Shown here: one piece after another, positions 1 to 13,278 of the stretch
Layout of the letters: the number at the start of each line of letters is the position of its first letter
How positions within the stretch are numbered: the first letter of the stretch is position 1
Assembly: GCA_950295325.1 (NCBI GenBank)
Contig: OX485804.1
Span: forward strand, 38,318,001-38,382,000
Source: Polytrichum commune
Taxonomy: Eukaryota; Streptophyta; Polytrichopsida; Polytrichales; Polytrichaceae
Direction: 5' to 3'
Length of the DNA stretch: 64,000 nt
Notes under the pieces: generated by a model
Databases searched by the model: none
The model's input: the letters and a program-made list of their open reading frames with translations, nothing else
Told to the model about the DNA's origin: nothing
Translations under genes and position numbers: made by a program

Positions 1-2
1 TA

Positions 3-161
3 GGTATGCTTGATGAAAGAGATGATGCAACTAACAATGTACCCATAGAAGAAGTTAACAATGTGCATATTGGTGATGTGGTGGTAGATAGAGTAGGATT
101 CAAGGATGATGAAAGCACACTAGTGACCTTGAAACATTTTTTGGGAATCAAGACCTACTGA
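3..161 (+). other. Partial ORF entering from the left edge, possible transposon tail
   Basis: An open frame runs in from the left edge and stops at TGA 159-161 (53 codons). It is acidic and rich in D, E, N and V. A short stretch (around 25-45) recurs at about 7568-7590, so it belongs to a repeat family. The composition resembles the acidic C-terminal tail of the CACTA-type ORF at 46858-47226. I cannot assign a product, and the link to CACTA is inference only. Confidence 0.25.
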
Positions 162-700
162 TGTTACACCTCTTATCATTTGAACACTTTGAAAGAAAAT
201 AAGATCTTGGCATGCACAAGAATTTCATCAAACTACTATAGATTTTTCCTTCCATTATGCTTAGATGTATGATTACATTCATATATGATGTATTTTCATC
301 CTTTATTTATATAAGCGTTATTTTTATTAAATTTAAAGTCGTATAAGTGTTACTCATGCAAGTGTTACAAATTGTCTATGCTATCCTTGATAAGTGTTAA
401 AGTGTTAATACCACATAAGTGTCACAAGTTTCCTTCCTCCGAAGTGGTAATATATATCCAAGGTGGACTATAAACCTACTTAAACCCAAACCTAGCATGC
501 CTCTCATGAACACTTTGAGTATAATGTTCTCATTGGAAACATGCCTGCAAGCAAGTCGGGCCCTAACATGGCAGAGCATGGCGAGGCAAACCAATGTAAC
601 ATGGACTCACTAATCATTGATCATGTTACTAACTCACTCAATGTGTGAATAGCTTGTAAACTTATTGACACCTACTTGACTTACTTTCTTTCATACTCAA

Positions 701-860
701 GGGTTGCTTACACCATGGACCATGAAGTCATCCATTGCTCCCCTAAAATATGTGATCGAGTTTGAGAAATAACCAGTTGAAGTTCAAGACTTCATGAAAT
801 TTACCAATCACTTTAGAGGAATTTAGAAACTATGCCCAAAATTAATGAAGAAAAACCAAA
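701..860 (+). mobile_element. PIF/Harbinger-type terminal sequence (solo end)
   Basis: From 701 the sequence reads GGGTTGCTTACACCATGGAC and continues with an ATGAAGTCATCC stretch and an AAAATATGTGAT block. This closely matches the left terminus of the Harbinger element at 10067 and the reverse complement of the MITE end at 57338. I could not find the partner terminus nearby, so this is probably a truncated or badly decayed non-autonomous copy. Confidence 0.5.
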
Positions 861-1494
861 AGATGCTAACTTGGAATTGGTTGGACTTAGAATCACTAGG
901 ATCTTGACCAGTTATGCCCAAAATTCTCCCTAGACATTGAGCAGGATCTCAATGGGGAATCATATAAGGTAAGTTAGAAACACCTATCATGGACACTCAT
1001 CCTAGAAGGAACAAGTTTATTTTTCTAGAACACACAAAAAGGTTGACAAGCCTACTATGGTTATGTCATACAAGTTTGGCCTCTTATTATGTGCAAATAA
1101 CTTAGGCAAAGAATTGAATCATTTAGTAAAATTTGTATGAATCTAGATGATGTTATAAGGTGATTGAACTTCATTTTGTGACAAAATTTAAAGTGCATAC
1201 ATGCAATTTTCTTAAGTAACTTAGACAGGTAGGTGTGTCAAAAGTGGTAAGTGTTGAACATATATTAAGCATTGATTTTTTGACTAGTCCAACCAATGAG
1301 CCATTGTATTCATCCTTAGAATAATAATAGATACAAGTGTGTTTTTAGAAAAGTCATCAAACCACATTACATCCAAAAGTAGGTCCTTGAATAAGACATG
1401 TCCACCTTAGGACAATCATACATTGGTAACTGTATTTAGGAAAGGGTTGTCTGGAACGGGGCCCTCTGCCTTATTCTCACATGCTAGAGTTGGC

Positions 1495-1800
1495 AATGTC
1501 CAAATGTGAGCTTTCTAGGATTGAGTACCATGGATGATGATGGTGATTGGAGAGAAAAAAATATCATAACATTATTATGTATATCATACCATTGTTGCAT
1601 GTTTTGTATCACATGCTTATGGTGTGGCTACCTAGTGTTGCAATTGTCTCAAAAACAGTTAGTCATTGGAGAGACACTTTACGAATGTCAAATGGCAATT
1701 GCACCAAGTAGTGTAGACCACACCAGTTCAAAGCATTTATATTTTGAATTAATGTGGACCAACATTTGGCACAAGATGTTCTTTTTGTTCCAAAGATAAT
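1495..1800 (+). repeat. Dispersed repeat, copy 1 (partner near 7195-7400)
   Basis: The segment around GGTGATTGGAGAG with a following ACATTATTATGTAT stretch matches 7240-7300 (GGCGATTGGAGAG, then ACATTATTATACGTG) with scattered differences. Both start in a similar TGTGRGCTTTC context. No product is recognisable; it is probably part of a decayed transposon. Confidence 0.45.
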
Positions 1801-2629
1801 GTATTTGAAGTCAATGAATGTAACTTAAATATCTTGTCCATATGTCATGCACCATCACCGTTGTCATTGGTAGGCATCACACTATCATTTGTCATGGTCA
1901 TCCTTTCATTAATATATTAATCATGCACTTAGTACCAAACACTACCAGATGTCATCTCTCCATGTCATTTGTGGTTCCAAATTCTCAGAATCATGAGGTT
2001 AAGACAAAACCACAATATGCTACTCAAGAAACACTTTATCCTGAGTAGAAGGTTGCATGGGTAGCACAATTGAATGGCCCCACATGGCATACATGGATTT
2101 CGTGACTTGGAAATTCTGCAAGAAATTCAGATACGATTCAAATATCTTGAGTCCCATGCTTTCCAAATCCACTTTGAGAGGCACATCCAAATGAGATAAC
2201 TGGCACATAAATCAGATCCCATTAAGTAGCGTAAGGTGCTTCCTAGTTCATCTCTTTGGATGCCAAAATATAAATTCCACACAGGATCTGAATGGTCTCG
2301 AGCAATTGAAGACTGCCATATATGTGGCAAAATCCCAAGGATGATTATTTATTGAAAGCCAAAGCAGGGAAGCACTCTACGGTACCCAACACACCATAGT
2401 GTCGGGAATAGAGGTACAACTATTCCACTGTCTGAATTTTGAATTGCCTCCAAGATATCATTACATATCAGTACAAAACATAAAGGCCTTTCCGGATACA
2501 AATACCATATACTTGTTTGTTGGTGTGCAACTGATTCAACTGAATTACCTGATTTACATTCCAGAAACTCCTCTATAGAAATCTCTATTAGCTGATTAGG
2601 TAAATAACTTAGTAACGTTCAAATGGTCT

Positions 2630-3260
2630 CTCCCAGTGCAACTGCAGGTGAAGTACACCAGTTCACAACTTAGAAAAAGCGAAATCTTAAAAAAGAATCC
2701 CAAAATCTCTTACTGTGTGGGAGTAAGTATCCATATCCATCCTAATAACGGAATGAAATTTGGACAATACATTTGGTCCCCATTCATCAATTCTACTTTG
2801 CTCCTGCAAGAAATAACTGAAGATACAATTCCCAAGTATAGAATAGCTCATAGCAAGTTAGTAAATCTTTCTGAAACATAAAAACTTGACCCTATAGGTT
2901 TGTGACCGATTCATCTCAAATAAGTTGAACTAGATTAATTCGGAGTCTTTGAAACTACTTTCAGTGTCAAATCAAATCAAACCTCCAGGTTGCAGGCTAA
3001 ATCAGGGCTTTTATGTTGGATAAATGAGAGGTACGCTCAGAAGTGACAATTTCCTCTCCCGGAGTGCAACTGCTTCTTAGACAAAGGAGCCTGAAAAGAA
3101 TCCCGAAATTGCTTACTGAATGGCAGTAGGTAAGCATGTCCATCCCAATGACGATGAAATTAGATGCCAATTGGTCCCCACTCATCAACTCTACTTTGCT
3201 CCTCCAAGATATGATGAAGATATAATCTACTATGCTGCAATAAGATATACGAAGTTCCAA
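2630..3260. repeat. Degenerate direct duplication, about 415-430 bp period
   Basis: Positions 2630-2840 and 3060-3250 share the same ordered blocks: GTGCAACTGC, an AAAAAGAATCCC-like stretch, a TCCATCC..AATGA block and CATCAA(C/T)TCTACTTTGCTCC. The second copy has many substitutions and indels. It lies downstream of the galactosyltransferase gene (3' side, because that gene is on the minus strand). No coding role is evident. Confidence 0.5.
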
Positions 3261-4056
3261 AAAATTGCAATGTACAACATAATGCAGCAGCTGAGTACAT
3301 GCAAGGAGCAGATGGTATGGAGACCTTCAGACTTGATTGTTCAGAGACACCAAAATACACATGGAAAAGTGACTTCAGTAAATGCCTGCAACACTTTAGG
3401 TTCAGCACTCTAGGTGTCTCAAACATTACACTCAAACACAGAAATAGACACAATTCACAAATCCCTACAAACTTCTCCAACAGCAATTAAATCTCACAGC
3501 GTGATATCTTACAAGAAGACAACTGACAACGAACAACATTCATCTGTAGGACGAAAAGCCTGACGGAATCAAAGAAATCTATTCCAAAAATCATGACTAG
3601 GTCTCTGATGGTAAATCACACTCTCCTCAAACTCCTTCAATGGCACCACATAATCAGGGGATCCCTCCTCCTGCTTAGACGTCAAACATCTTCAGACAAT
3701 TTCTACCTCGTGAGTGAAACCAGCTTCACCTCTACTGTTGCACTACCCTAAATTTCACCCAGACGTGCAACCTAAAATCTAGTCAATTTTCTGCCTTCAG
3801 ACTTCCAGAAGTTACAGAGGAAGCTCCTGCTATGAATCAGGTTCACATGTATACATGGTCATTATACAGATTCATCACCAGTGCACCTGGTTAACATACT
3901 TGCCATATCGAATACAATGGGGCACAATGCAAGCTTGGAATTCCCCAAGCAGCCACCCAGGAAGGCTAAGATGCAAGCCTTCCATCTAAAGAATTTATTC
4001 ATTTTACATTCTCCTAGGCACTACAAAGGCCACTAATATGGCCGGAAGCAAAGATT
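3261..4056. other. 3' flank of the galactosyltransferase gene
   Basis: About 0.8 kb downstream of the stop codon on the minus strand. It probably contains the 3' UTR, but I saw no decisive poly(A) signal. No separate gene is supported. Confidence 0.5.
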
Positions 4057-5232
4057 CTATTGAAATGAGGCACCCCAGACAGCATCGTCACCCTCCCCAC
4101 ATCTTTCATGAACGTCCTTTATCCTTTCTACTGACTTGCAAATCCCACTGCATGTCCAGTCAAAGGATGCCACACACACATTTCCTGCTTGTGCCTTCCA
4201 TTCGCAGTCCGGGGGAGTCCCACAGCACATACTCCTGTCATCTATGTGATCCACATCAAGACCGATGATCCAAGCACCAAGAGAAACATCCTCGTTCGCA
4301 TACCTGTGTAAAAGGGGCTGGTTCACAGCAATGTACGTCGCTAGGTCTTTTGAAAGCGCATAAATCTGTCCGGTTGCATGCCGGAAGTACTTGTTCCCCT
4401 CCTCCCCAAATTTCCAGTACTCCGGTTCGTGGTATTTTACACCCTTCTGTGCCAGGACAGGCCCAGATTTCATACACCCGATGTATACGCGTGGCTTCGA
4501 CCGATGTCTGGCCAATGTGGTTCCAAGCATCCCAAGGTTCACGTGCACATCGTCGTCCACCTTCACATAGAAGTCTGCGTCCCATTTCTTAACTGCTGTT
4601 GCAAAGTAGATCTTGGTCTTCATGGACAGCTCGTGGTAACCCTCAACGTGATCCAGTCGCATGAAATCTCCATGCTGGGCATCTTCAGCCTCAATTGCCC
4701 TATCCAGAATACCTCCAGGGGTTGCACTATGACCGATTACAAACCGGACCACGATGCCCTTTTCCTGTTCCAACTGTTTCAGCTTGTCCCCCTGAGGCAT
4801 CCAAGTTTCTCGTACCGAGTCCCTCCTCTTCCGACTACTGAACGCCGTGTTTATCCCTACTACTACAAAAGCTTTCTGCCGTTCACCGGCAGGCGCTACT
4901 CCTGTCTCCCGGATTGTAAGCGGCTGTAGTGTGCTGCCAGAATTCTGTTGCGCACGTGCAGCTGCAAGCTCCAATTCTAAAGAAGAGATTGTCTTATCGA
5001 GCGTTTGGATCACTTGATGTGTCCTGGAAACTTCGTCAAAAATATTCTTCTGAGAACCATCCCCATTGGGCTTAGGTTCACATCCACTTCTAATCACATC
5101 GTTCATGTCCGGATTACTCCACATTCGATTTGTGAACAGCAATCCAACACAGAAACTTGCAAAGCAGAGGACCAGTATACCCTTCCATGATACATTGGCA
5201 GCTCCTGATCCTCCACTCCCCCGCATGCGCAT
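4057..5232 (-). CDS. Beta-1,3-galactosyltransferase-like protein (GT31, DUF4094)
   Basis: An uninterrupted 391-residue frame of the plant B3GALT type, expected to act as a Golgi type II membrane enzyme transferring galactose from UDP-Gal onto glycans (AGP or N-glycan decoration in characterised relatives). Visible features are a short basic N-terminus, a membrane anchor at about residues 17-34, and a DUF4094-like stem at about 40-110. The GT31 motifs follow: RRDSVRETW (136-144), the metal-binding DDD in VKVDDDVHV (226-228), [10 protein letters not shown] (250-259), [10 protein letters not shown] and NEDVSLGAW (313-321), then a Cys-rich C-terminal end. Full family length, so probably functional. 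The start is ATG at 5232; a second ATG at 5226 is only two codons later. It has no introns, whereas many angiosperm relatives are multi-exon, which raises a retrocopy possibility. Acceptor specificity cannot be told. Confidence 0.93.
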   Translation of the reverse strand: MRMRGSGGSGAANVSWKGILVLCFASFCVGLLFTNRMWSNPDMNDVIRSGCEPKPNGDGSQKNIFDEVSRTHQVIQTLDKTISSLELELAAARAQQNSGSTLQPLTIRETGVAPAGERQKAFVVVGINTAFSSRKRRDSVRETWMPQGDKLKQLEQEKGIVVRFVIGHSATPGGILDRAIEAEDAQHGDFMRLDHVEGYHELSMKTKIYFATAVKKWDADFYVKVDDDVHVNLGMLGTTLARHRSKPRVYIGCMKSGPVLAQKGVKYHEPEYWKFGEEGNKYFRHATGQIYALSKDLATYIAVNQPLLHRYANEDVSLGAWIIGLDVDHIDDRSMCCGTPPDCEWKAQAGNVCVASFDWTCSGICKSVERIKDVHERCGEGDDAVWGASFQ

Positions 5233-5239
5233 TGCTGCC

Positions 5240-7180
5240 TCCTTTCACACACTCTGTCCACAGAAATGGATTCCCTATAAGCTTAACTTGTGAAAACAAA
5301 CAACCTAGTCTACCTGGATGATTTCAGAATACATCACCCCCGAGGCAGCTTCGAAAAGCATTTTGTGCACGAGTTGATTGATTCCGCAGAGGCAAGATCA
5401 CAGTTGGAAATACGTCAGTCAAGAAATAAAAGAGGATTTCCACATGAAAGATAAACAGTTTCAATTTGCAGCACACTCTTGGGTTGCAGAATGCCTCCAC
5501 ATATCATTCCAACACGACAAAAAAAATTATGATAGACTGTTCTATTCAAGCAATCGAATTGGTGAGCTTTTCACAAAATGGACAAAGCAAAGTCAAATTC
5601 ATCGTTATAGTGCGCCTGCGAGTAATCCAAAACGGCGATGGAGATAGAAAAGCGAGAATCGTAAACCATTATTTTTAGGGTTGAGTTGATTAGGATGCTC
5701 ACTCAGGAAAGAAGTTCATGCACAGAACTGGAGTCCGTCCCGTGGATTACTTGTTTCCCGTTGTTCACCTTCTCGAAACGACGTCCATTCCGCCGTCCTG
5801 CGCGAACCCTAGGTCTCGAAAATGCAACTTGTTGTGCCTGCCCACGCGTTCGCCCTCGGTCAGTTGAAACTGAGATCTTCTCCGCAGCAGCGCTTCAAGT
5901 GAAGAAACCTATACTAGAGAAAGGGCGATTCTTTTATGCGGGGGTAAGGCATGGTGCTGCAAACTGGGAAGTGCAAATGGGAAAAATGGCGAGGAGACAG
6001 AAGTGCCTCAATCACAATACTCACTTTCAGATCTACGATCTATCATCCAATTGTTTCTCAACAACCAGCCGTTGCAGCCCAATGGAGTCACAAACAGGGT
6101 TGCCTACAGACAAGACTCCTCGTGGTAAGTTTTTGAAAGATCTGAAAGCCGCGTGAGCAAATTAGGAGTGGAAGAATTTTTAAATAGGAGAAAATTAATC
6201 TCAATGGCAAAAGAAACCACGGGATTCTGCCACTGTAATGACAGGGTGACTTAAAGTGCTCACATGCTAATTGTCGCTATATTTAGCACATCCAAAATTA
6301 CTTTACTCCACAGTCTCCAAATCTTCCAAAATACCACACCGACCAAGTACGAGGTTCTCGCCTCTCGCAGGTCAATATTCCGAAAGGAAAAAAGGGATTA
6401 ACCACACAAAACAGAACTCCGCATCCCTCTACCCAATCGCGACCTCTCGCAGCCCCAAAACCTAACGCTCAAACAAAGCTCCAACCCGGGGCTAACGCCT
6501 ATTCCCACTTAACGCTTCCGCACCTGAACCGTGGCACTCTAAAAGAAGCCAGAGAAGAAAATCAACTCAAAGCACATACTACCAGATGCCTGCTCGCAAC
6601 GCTGACGCAGAATTGCTCCTGCTCTCCTGCACCACAAGATCTGCGACCCCCGAACACACCCCCCCCCCCCCTCTGCCTCAAACTGCGCTCAAATTTTCAA
6701 AAAAGGGCTCGTTCTGTCGAAGGACCCTAAACGCGTATTGAATGAGATGCTCATTACTAAGAAGAAGGGGGAGATAGGAGCTGAAACAGGGCAAAAGCGA
6801 AGCAGGAGAGCTATGGCGGGCGGAGAAGTTGCCAAGCGCTGTTGCTCCTTCCCCTGCCATCGCCAGCGATCTCTTCCCGAAACATCATCTACAAACGATG
6901 TACATTCTGGTCATAAATGTATCCCACTGGTACATATTCGGGTTGTAAGAGGGCAAAGGCCCTCATACGTGGCAGCAGGACGTGGATTTCGTACCCAAGG
7001 ACTTACTAATCACCAACTAACGAACTCAATATGCAATTACCTAGTTAGCACAACTACTTAAGCCAAGTTACGCCTACTTTCTTTCATAATTAACCTATTT
7101 AACATACTCAAGCCAACCCAATCCTTCTTGCTTTCGTGCTTAATTAATAAATTAGAGCCTTAAGTGGAATCTAATGAAGG
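5240..7180. other. Upstream region of the galactosyltransferase gene
   Basis: Relatively GC-rich compared with its surroundings, and includes a C14 run at about 6659-6672. It probably holds the promoter and 5' UTR of the minus-strand galactosyltransferase gene. A plus-strand frame at 5686-6156 ends near a donor-like GTAAGT (6124), but it has no recognisable domain and I do not call it a gene. Confidence 0.4.
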
Positions 7181-7189
7181 TTAAGATGG

Positions 7190-7400
7190 TGGGGTTGACA
7201 AGGTCCACGTGTGGGCTTTCCGAGGCTCGAGTGCAATTGGTAATGGCGATTGGAGAGGAAAAAGTGTGCGTGGAACATTATTATACGTGTTTTCCCATGT
7301 GTGGCTAACATCCATGCAAGAGGTTGGTAAGCGTTTTTCTTTTGTTGCACTTACAAAAGCTCCGTCCATGGTGGACACCGTCCCTTCCTCGATCCGGCCT
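7190..7400 (+). repeat. Dispersed repeat, copy 2 (partner at 1495-1800)
   Basis: Shares ordered blocks with 1495-1800, as described there. About 170 bp downstream (7568-7590) lies another short match, to the left edge of the window (GATGATGCAWCKAACAATGT). The two repeat segments therefore appear in both neighbourhoods, which suggests one repeat family. Confidence 0.4.
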
Positions 7401-7409
7401 TGACCTTGC

Positions 7410-9425
7410 ACGCTTTAGATGTACACTCTTGTTTTTGGTGGTGTGGAAGAGGTGGTTAGTATTGGAGACGAGCTTTAAGCTTTATGGATGTCGCATAGTT
7501 GTTAGTGCCTCCGTGGGTGTTTTCTCTCGTGCACATTCAACTTAAATCCTAGTGGAGTGGACCATGTTGATTAGGATGATGCATCGAACAATGTGCCATC
7601 GTGACACGCCGCATTTGGTTTGAAGAAGATAAGTTAACTTATTTTGTGAGACATCTTGTGTCTAAACGTATCAATTCTCAAATTGAACATTCGACGTTCC
7701 CATGTAAGATACACACAATAGCAGGTTTGTCTTTCGCGTGTTGGTATAAAGTTGAGGAATGTTTAGAAGCAATAAAAAGAAACTATGACAAAAAGGGAAT
7801 TTTTATTCTATCATATAAAAACATCCGCTTATTTCTTGATTGAGAAACAATTGTATGTCAAAAAGCAAAGGTACTATTGTCAAAATCTCATATCAATGTA
7901 AGGGTATAGAAATGAACTATACAACAATTGAATTAAAGCATTATCATGTGGACATGAAATTCTTTGAGATACACGATAATTTACCAAGAATTTACACTTC
8001 ATATGTCTTCATTAAATCAAATATTACATGCTTTGACGTTATGGGTTTTGTGTTTGGAGGTCAAAGATACAAGAAGGTATGTACACGAGTGTAAGTTAAG
8101 ATGCCAACCACATCACCACCGAACATTCTTGCATGAATTGTTATTGAAAATGTCCAAAGTAAAGTTTAAAACAAAAGGTGCATTTTGAGTAGCCATGTGG
8201 ATAAAGTCCATTCCACCTTTTGGGTGGTTTTTTTTGTTTTCTTCACCCAAGCCTAGTTTGACAAAGGAGATGCTCAAAGTGTCCCCATGATGCTTTATGA
8301 ACAGGACCATGCATCTAATATGGTCAACAATGGTTCCTAAATCAACAATACTCAATTAACACCCAATATGCCCTCTCATAGTTGTCTATTATGCACATAT
8401 CACCAAGTATGATATGTGAAAGTTTGTTGATTTTATTTATTGCAATCTTCAATCAATGTAATGGACACATTTTGGTGAATATGAATATTTGATTTAAGCC
8501 TCAATAAGAAAAACTGAAAATTTGTCATGAGGCATCAATTACCAAGTTTCAAACAATGTTTTACATATCGAACTTGCACTTTGGGGTGAAATTCAGACAT
8601 AACATAATTTTGTATCATCATCATCATCATCATATTCGAATGAATCTGACCAAATTAAATCCATTGCACTTGTAAATGATTATCCACAACGTGTTATTAA
8701 TATATAAAATATTGAGATATTTTCAATTATTATAAATGTCTAAATGCTAGGAAATCTACTTCTTAAATTTTATGATCTTACAACGTTTCTTCATAAGTGT
8801 CATAAATATATGATAATAGTATTTCTACAAGAATGCCCAACAACAAGCATGTATATCAATGCATAACGATACAATATGACACGAGCCAATATATTATACA
8901 AGACCTAACATAGGAGTGGTTTTAGACTTTTATGTGACAAAAACACTCAAAAGTACACCCAAACTAGGAGGCCATGCTTTGTCTCCAAGTTATAACTATG
9001 CCTCTCTAGAAAAATCAAGTATAGAGTGACATATTGCCCACTATGCTTGATTTTCTATGAAAACCTAGATAATCAATCATTGCTACCTTGATTTTGTTAC
9101 CACAAGTTTGAGGGTTGCATCGACATGACATAACGCCTCTTGAAACCATGACTTTATTTTCATACAATATTCTTGCATGACTTTGGCTTTCATACACCAA
9201 ACTCCTTTGCAAACTTGTTGAAAACAGTGGAGTTGGAAAGTACAATTGGTCAAACACATGTGTTGTTCATACATTCAACCTGTAATACAAACATTACAAA
9301 TGTTATACATTTACCTTTATTGTAGAACATATTGATGCTTTAAATGCCATGTAATATTTTCATGACTATAGGAAACTCTCTTCTCTTCACATAGTAAGTA
9401 GTATATCAAAAGCATATGAAATAAG

Positions 9426-9457
<32 letters not shown>

Positions 9458-10060
9458 TATAGAAACATAATCTCAAAAATCATGGTTGGTTGGCTTCCGT
9501 AAATGTGGAAATGCTTATGATATGAAAGTCCCCAAATTGATTAGATGCTCCATGATGGTGGTCAATTGGTTGGTTATTTGATACTCCCAACACGCAACAA
9601 CAACTAGATGACTCGGAAGAATATCCAAATTGATTCCAATGTTTTGACACTTTTCATAACACTCGTGATTTGTGGATCATGCACACACTCCATATTCCTA
9701 ATGCCCTCCTAATGTTGTGTTGTGAGTTGCATTGTCCTCATAAAGAGCCATCAAATGCCTATCCATATTACTCCATAGAGTTAGAGGAAAGTGCAAGAGA
9801 GGTTCGCCTAATTACATTAGTAAATACTTTTAGCCCGTCTTTCAATTGAGAAATATAAGCGATTTGATAGTCAAGATAGTAGGCTCATGTTGCACAACCA
9901 AACTATAATCCTATGTAAACAAGAGGAAGCCCTTTTCACCCACTTTCATCAACTTTTCAAATGCAACAAGACTTAAACGGAATGGAATGTGATGGGAAGG
10001 GCAAAAGGTTCGTTATGTTACAAAATAATGACTATTTAATGACTTCATCTTGTAATTGCT
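7410..10060. other. Gene-poor AT-rich stretch
   Basis: No gene supported. It contains a short (ATC)n microsatellite at 8614-8633 and a (TA)n tract at about 9426-9461. The frames at 7601-8094 have no recognisable motif. Confidence 0.55.
9426..9461. repeat. (TA)n microsatellite
   Basis: About 36 bp of almost pure alternating TA, with one AA interruption. Confidence 0.9.
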
Positions 10061-10066
10061 TATAAA

Positions 10067-13000
10067 GGGTTGTTTACATTATGGACCATGAAGTCATCCC
10101 AAGGCGCTCTAAAATTTGTGATTGGTTGTTGAACTCGTCTGGGGATCACTTCGGTTTACATCAAGAAAAAAATGTCAAAGTGACCATGAAGTCAAGGTCC
10201 CCAAAAGACATGTTTTAAGGCCCACATTATGTAGTGACATGATCTAATGAGTTTTGCGATGAGAGAGGCAAAAGAGGTGGTAAAGTAGAAAAAAACAAGG
10301 CCCATGATAGAGAAATGCTATTATAGTAGTTTTTTAATGTTTTTTTGGGGGATTGTAGATAAAATGGTAACTCCCTTTTATTCCATAATAATGTTATACT
10401 TTGAAACCACAGTATAAAGGGCCATTCTTTGTGGCATTCTCTCATTTTTCTTGCATTCATGTTTTGGTATACTTTGGGAAAGTAATATGTCAATTTATTC
10501 ATTTTAAACATGGAGGATACAACTCCAATTTTCCAGAGTAATCATACATTGAGTTGTCAAATTTTACATGATTATAATTTGCTCCCCTCTCCCTCTAATG
10601 TATTTTCCCCTCCTCCAATTACATGCATGTTCAATTTTTAGCAAGGAAAATGATTACAAAGTCTTCCTTTAACATGAAGTTGAAATCTTGCAAAAAAAGA
10701 GAAGAGATGGCATCAACATAAAAAAAACAGCTAACTAAAAAGGAAAAAAATGACGTCCAAAAAAAAAAAAAAAAATTGACAAGAAAGATGTGATTGAGGT
10801 TGGCGAATGTTATGAAAAAGAAGATATGGCAAGTCCCATATCATGTTTTCCATCATTACCTATTCAAATTGCTTTTATATACAACATAATCTATTTTTTA
10901 TGTTGATTTTCTTTTACATTCACCATTTATAGGCCATTTCTTGGATTATGTTTTTAATGATTTATGCAATTGTTAATTTTTGCATTAAACAACATATTCG
11001 ATTGGTGGTTGTAATCAAAGGTTTTAAGCATTTTTTTCATGTAAAAATAAATAAATAAAATATTTTTAAATACAACATAACTGATAAAAAAACTAATGAC
11101 CTTCAAAAACTCATAGAAAAAAGAATATAGGTGGTTTAATAAACTAATTTAATATCATGGCAACATGACAAGTGTGCATAACTAGATCCTTGCAAGTGCT
11201 ATAAAAATCATCGAAAAAAAAATGTCATTCCATCTACACCTACTTCATGTCAAACAACTACTCCTACACCACCAACTGCCACACCATCAACTACTATAAC
11301 ATAAGAGAAAAAAAATAAAAATATTGAAATTATGCTAAAATATATTATTGGTAATTATGGGGATCTTCTTACATCAATCTAAAGATCCATAAATTTCATG
11401 AAGAACGTGGATTAAAACTTTGTTGTTCTTTTGTAGATTCTAGTTACTCTTATACTATTTTGTCCCACTATCAAATTTTAATTTTGTAATTTTGGAGTTC
11501 ATTCGTAGCTTGTATTGCCACAACTTTTCAGCCAGTAATTCATGTATCACTGTGATTTTATGGAGAAGGTCATTGGCCTTATCATTTTATTTCAGTAGAA
11601 ACAATTTTGTTTCTACATCATTTCCTTCATTTGTGATTGGAACACATTTCCTAGATAATTTTTTTTTCTCACTTTTGCAAGTCCAACTCTTTCTCCCTAT
11701 AATTCACTGTCTTATCTTATTTCTCCCTCGCTAATTCTTCTAGCTAATTTATTTTCTGCTTCAACAATCCATTCATCTTCAATCCATTTATTGTTTATAA
11801 TATACAAATTATGCGATACTATGCAAAATGCTATAATATCGGGCATGTACTTCAAATCACTCATTGTCAACTTCCAATTACCTTTCAAAATTCCAAATGT
11901 TTTTTCTATATATACATGGTTGAAGACTATATAAAATTATAATTTGTATCCTTACCGGATAATAGATCATTTATACCCTTAAATGGATAGTATATCCAAG
12001 GCCTCACTGGATATACAATGTCTTCTATAAGTTTATACAACTAAAACTTATATTCTAAGTATGCATGTCTACTTCTTATAACATGAAGACAATCCAATTG
12101 TGAAGATTTTTTTGTCCAATCAAACTTTTAATTCCATGTGGAATCGTTGAATGAAAATACTTTTTGGAGTTGCATTATTTTCCGCCCAATTACAAGAGCT
12201 GAAGCAAAAATGTGTAACTCATCAATTTGCCTCTATAATGTAACGTATGTCATGCAATTATTCAAATTTTGAAGCTAAAACCTTAAACTACGATTTACTC
12301 GGAGCTTGCATAAAAATATTGGTTGAAGATGTTTCCTAACAACTCTACAAAACTCCCTTACTATTTTTGATAACATACTCTTTTGGACTCCATAAAAGTT
12401 TCCTATGTTTTGCAATCCATTACCACTACCCATCTTGTGCAATGACATTGCTACCCTCTCTTATACCAGCATAATACCCCTAAAATAGGTATTTTTTTCT
12501 TCAAATATGGGCCCAACCTCTCACATAAAAATCAAAATGTAATGTATTTCATTTGAATTTACTTCCTAAACTCTTTATCCATCCACAAACCCAACAACAA
12601 GCGGTCTACAAATTTGTACATCCGTTCTTGACTCCATATGCTCCTTTCTTTAAGCCCCATATTCTCATAAACCAAACTCAAAATTACAAGCTCTATAAAC
12701 ATCTCCCATTCTCCTTGCAAAATAAATGCTCGGACATCCACAACATGCTTTACAAACACATACAAAAACATGTATAATTCTAAGAGCAAAATAAATCTTA
12801 TCCTCTCCTTCATTGCAACCATGCTTGCTGACATTCAAGGTGAAAACAAGATGATAAGAGAAGTGCAGACAAATGAAGACAATAGAAAACAATAGAAGAC
12901 AAGAAAATTGTCAAACTTTTAAAAAAAAAAAATTAAAAAAAATTAACTACTCTTTTGGGCATATATTAAAAAAATAAGCACATTCACTTTTTAGTGCATG

Positions 13001-13152
13001 GTCAATCCTCTTTATCCACATTTGGTTTACACCTAGTTAGGGGCCCAAAAGCTTTGTAAATTGATATTTTCAGAAGTTGGACCATGAAGTTGGACCATGG
13101 AAAATGCCATCTTCCATGGTCCAACTTCATGCTTCATGGTGTAAATCAACCC
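10067..13152 (-). mobile_element. PIF/Harbinger DNA transposon, decayed copy (Harbinger-1)
   Basis: The left terminus GGGTTGTTTACATTATGGAC (10067) and the reverse complement of the right end, GGGTTGATTTACACCATGAA (from 13152), form terminal inverted repeats. TAA follows the right end (13153-13155) and TAA lies one base outside the left end, consistent with the 3-bp TAA/TTA target duplication of PIF/Harbinger. A subterminal hairpin sits at 13087-13128. The interior aligns piece by piece with the better-preserved copy at 18.5-20.47 kb, but its transposase is full of stops. Length is about 3.1 kb. Confidence 0.8.
12559..12834 (-). pseudogene. Harbinger transposase N-terminal remnant
   Basis: A 91-codon minus-strand frame that parallels the N-terminus of the transposase at 19806-20156: shared LYMFLYVFVKHVVDV, ILQGEWE, SLVYENMG, RSIWSQERM and FVDRLLLGLW blocks. 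It is interrupted afterwards; the DDE part at 11.8-12.5 kb survives only as a frame-shifted nucleotide similarity. Not functional. Confidence 0.75.
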
Positions 13153-13278
13153 TAAGGTGAGACATCTAGAGACCACTAACATTTTACGTTACATTGATTG
13201 TAACAAGATTACATCTAGTGTCAGGTTCTCCATAAGCTTAGCCAAATGCATACCTTCCAAAATAATGAGAATTGACCA

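Larger units (their letters stand above)
162..2629. other. Gene-poor AT-rich stretch with repeat fragments
   Basis: No convincing coding region is visible; the short frames here lack recognisable motifs. Two repeat relics lie inside it and are listed separately: a Harbinger-type end at 701-860 and a dispersed repeat at 1495-1800. Confidence 0.6.

Noticed and set aside
4378-4929. 183-codon plus-strand frame opposite the galactosyltransferase
   Set aside because: Antisense shadow of a clearly recognisable gene.
5686-6156. Possible coding exon in the GC-rich upstream region, ending near a GTAAGT donor
   Set aside because: No domain, no clear acceptor or partner exon; more likely promoter or leader sequence.
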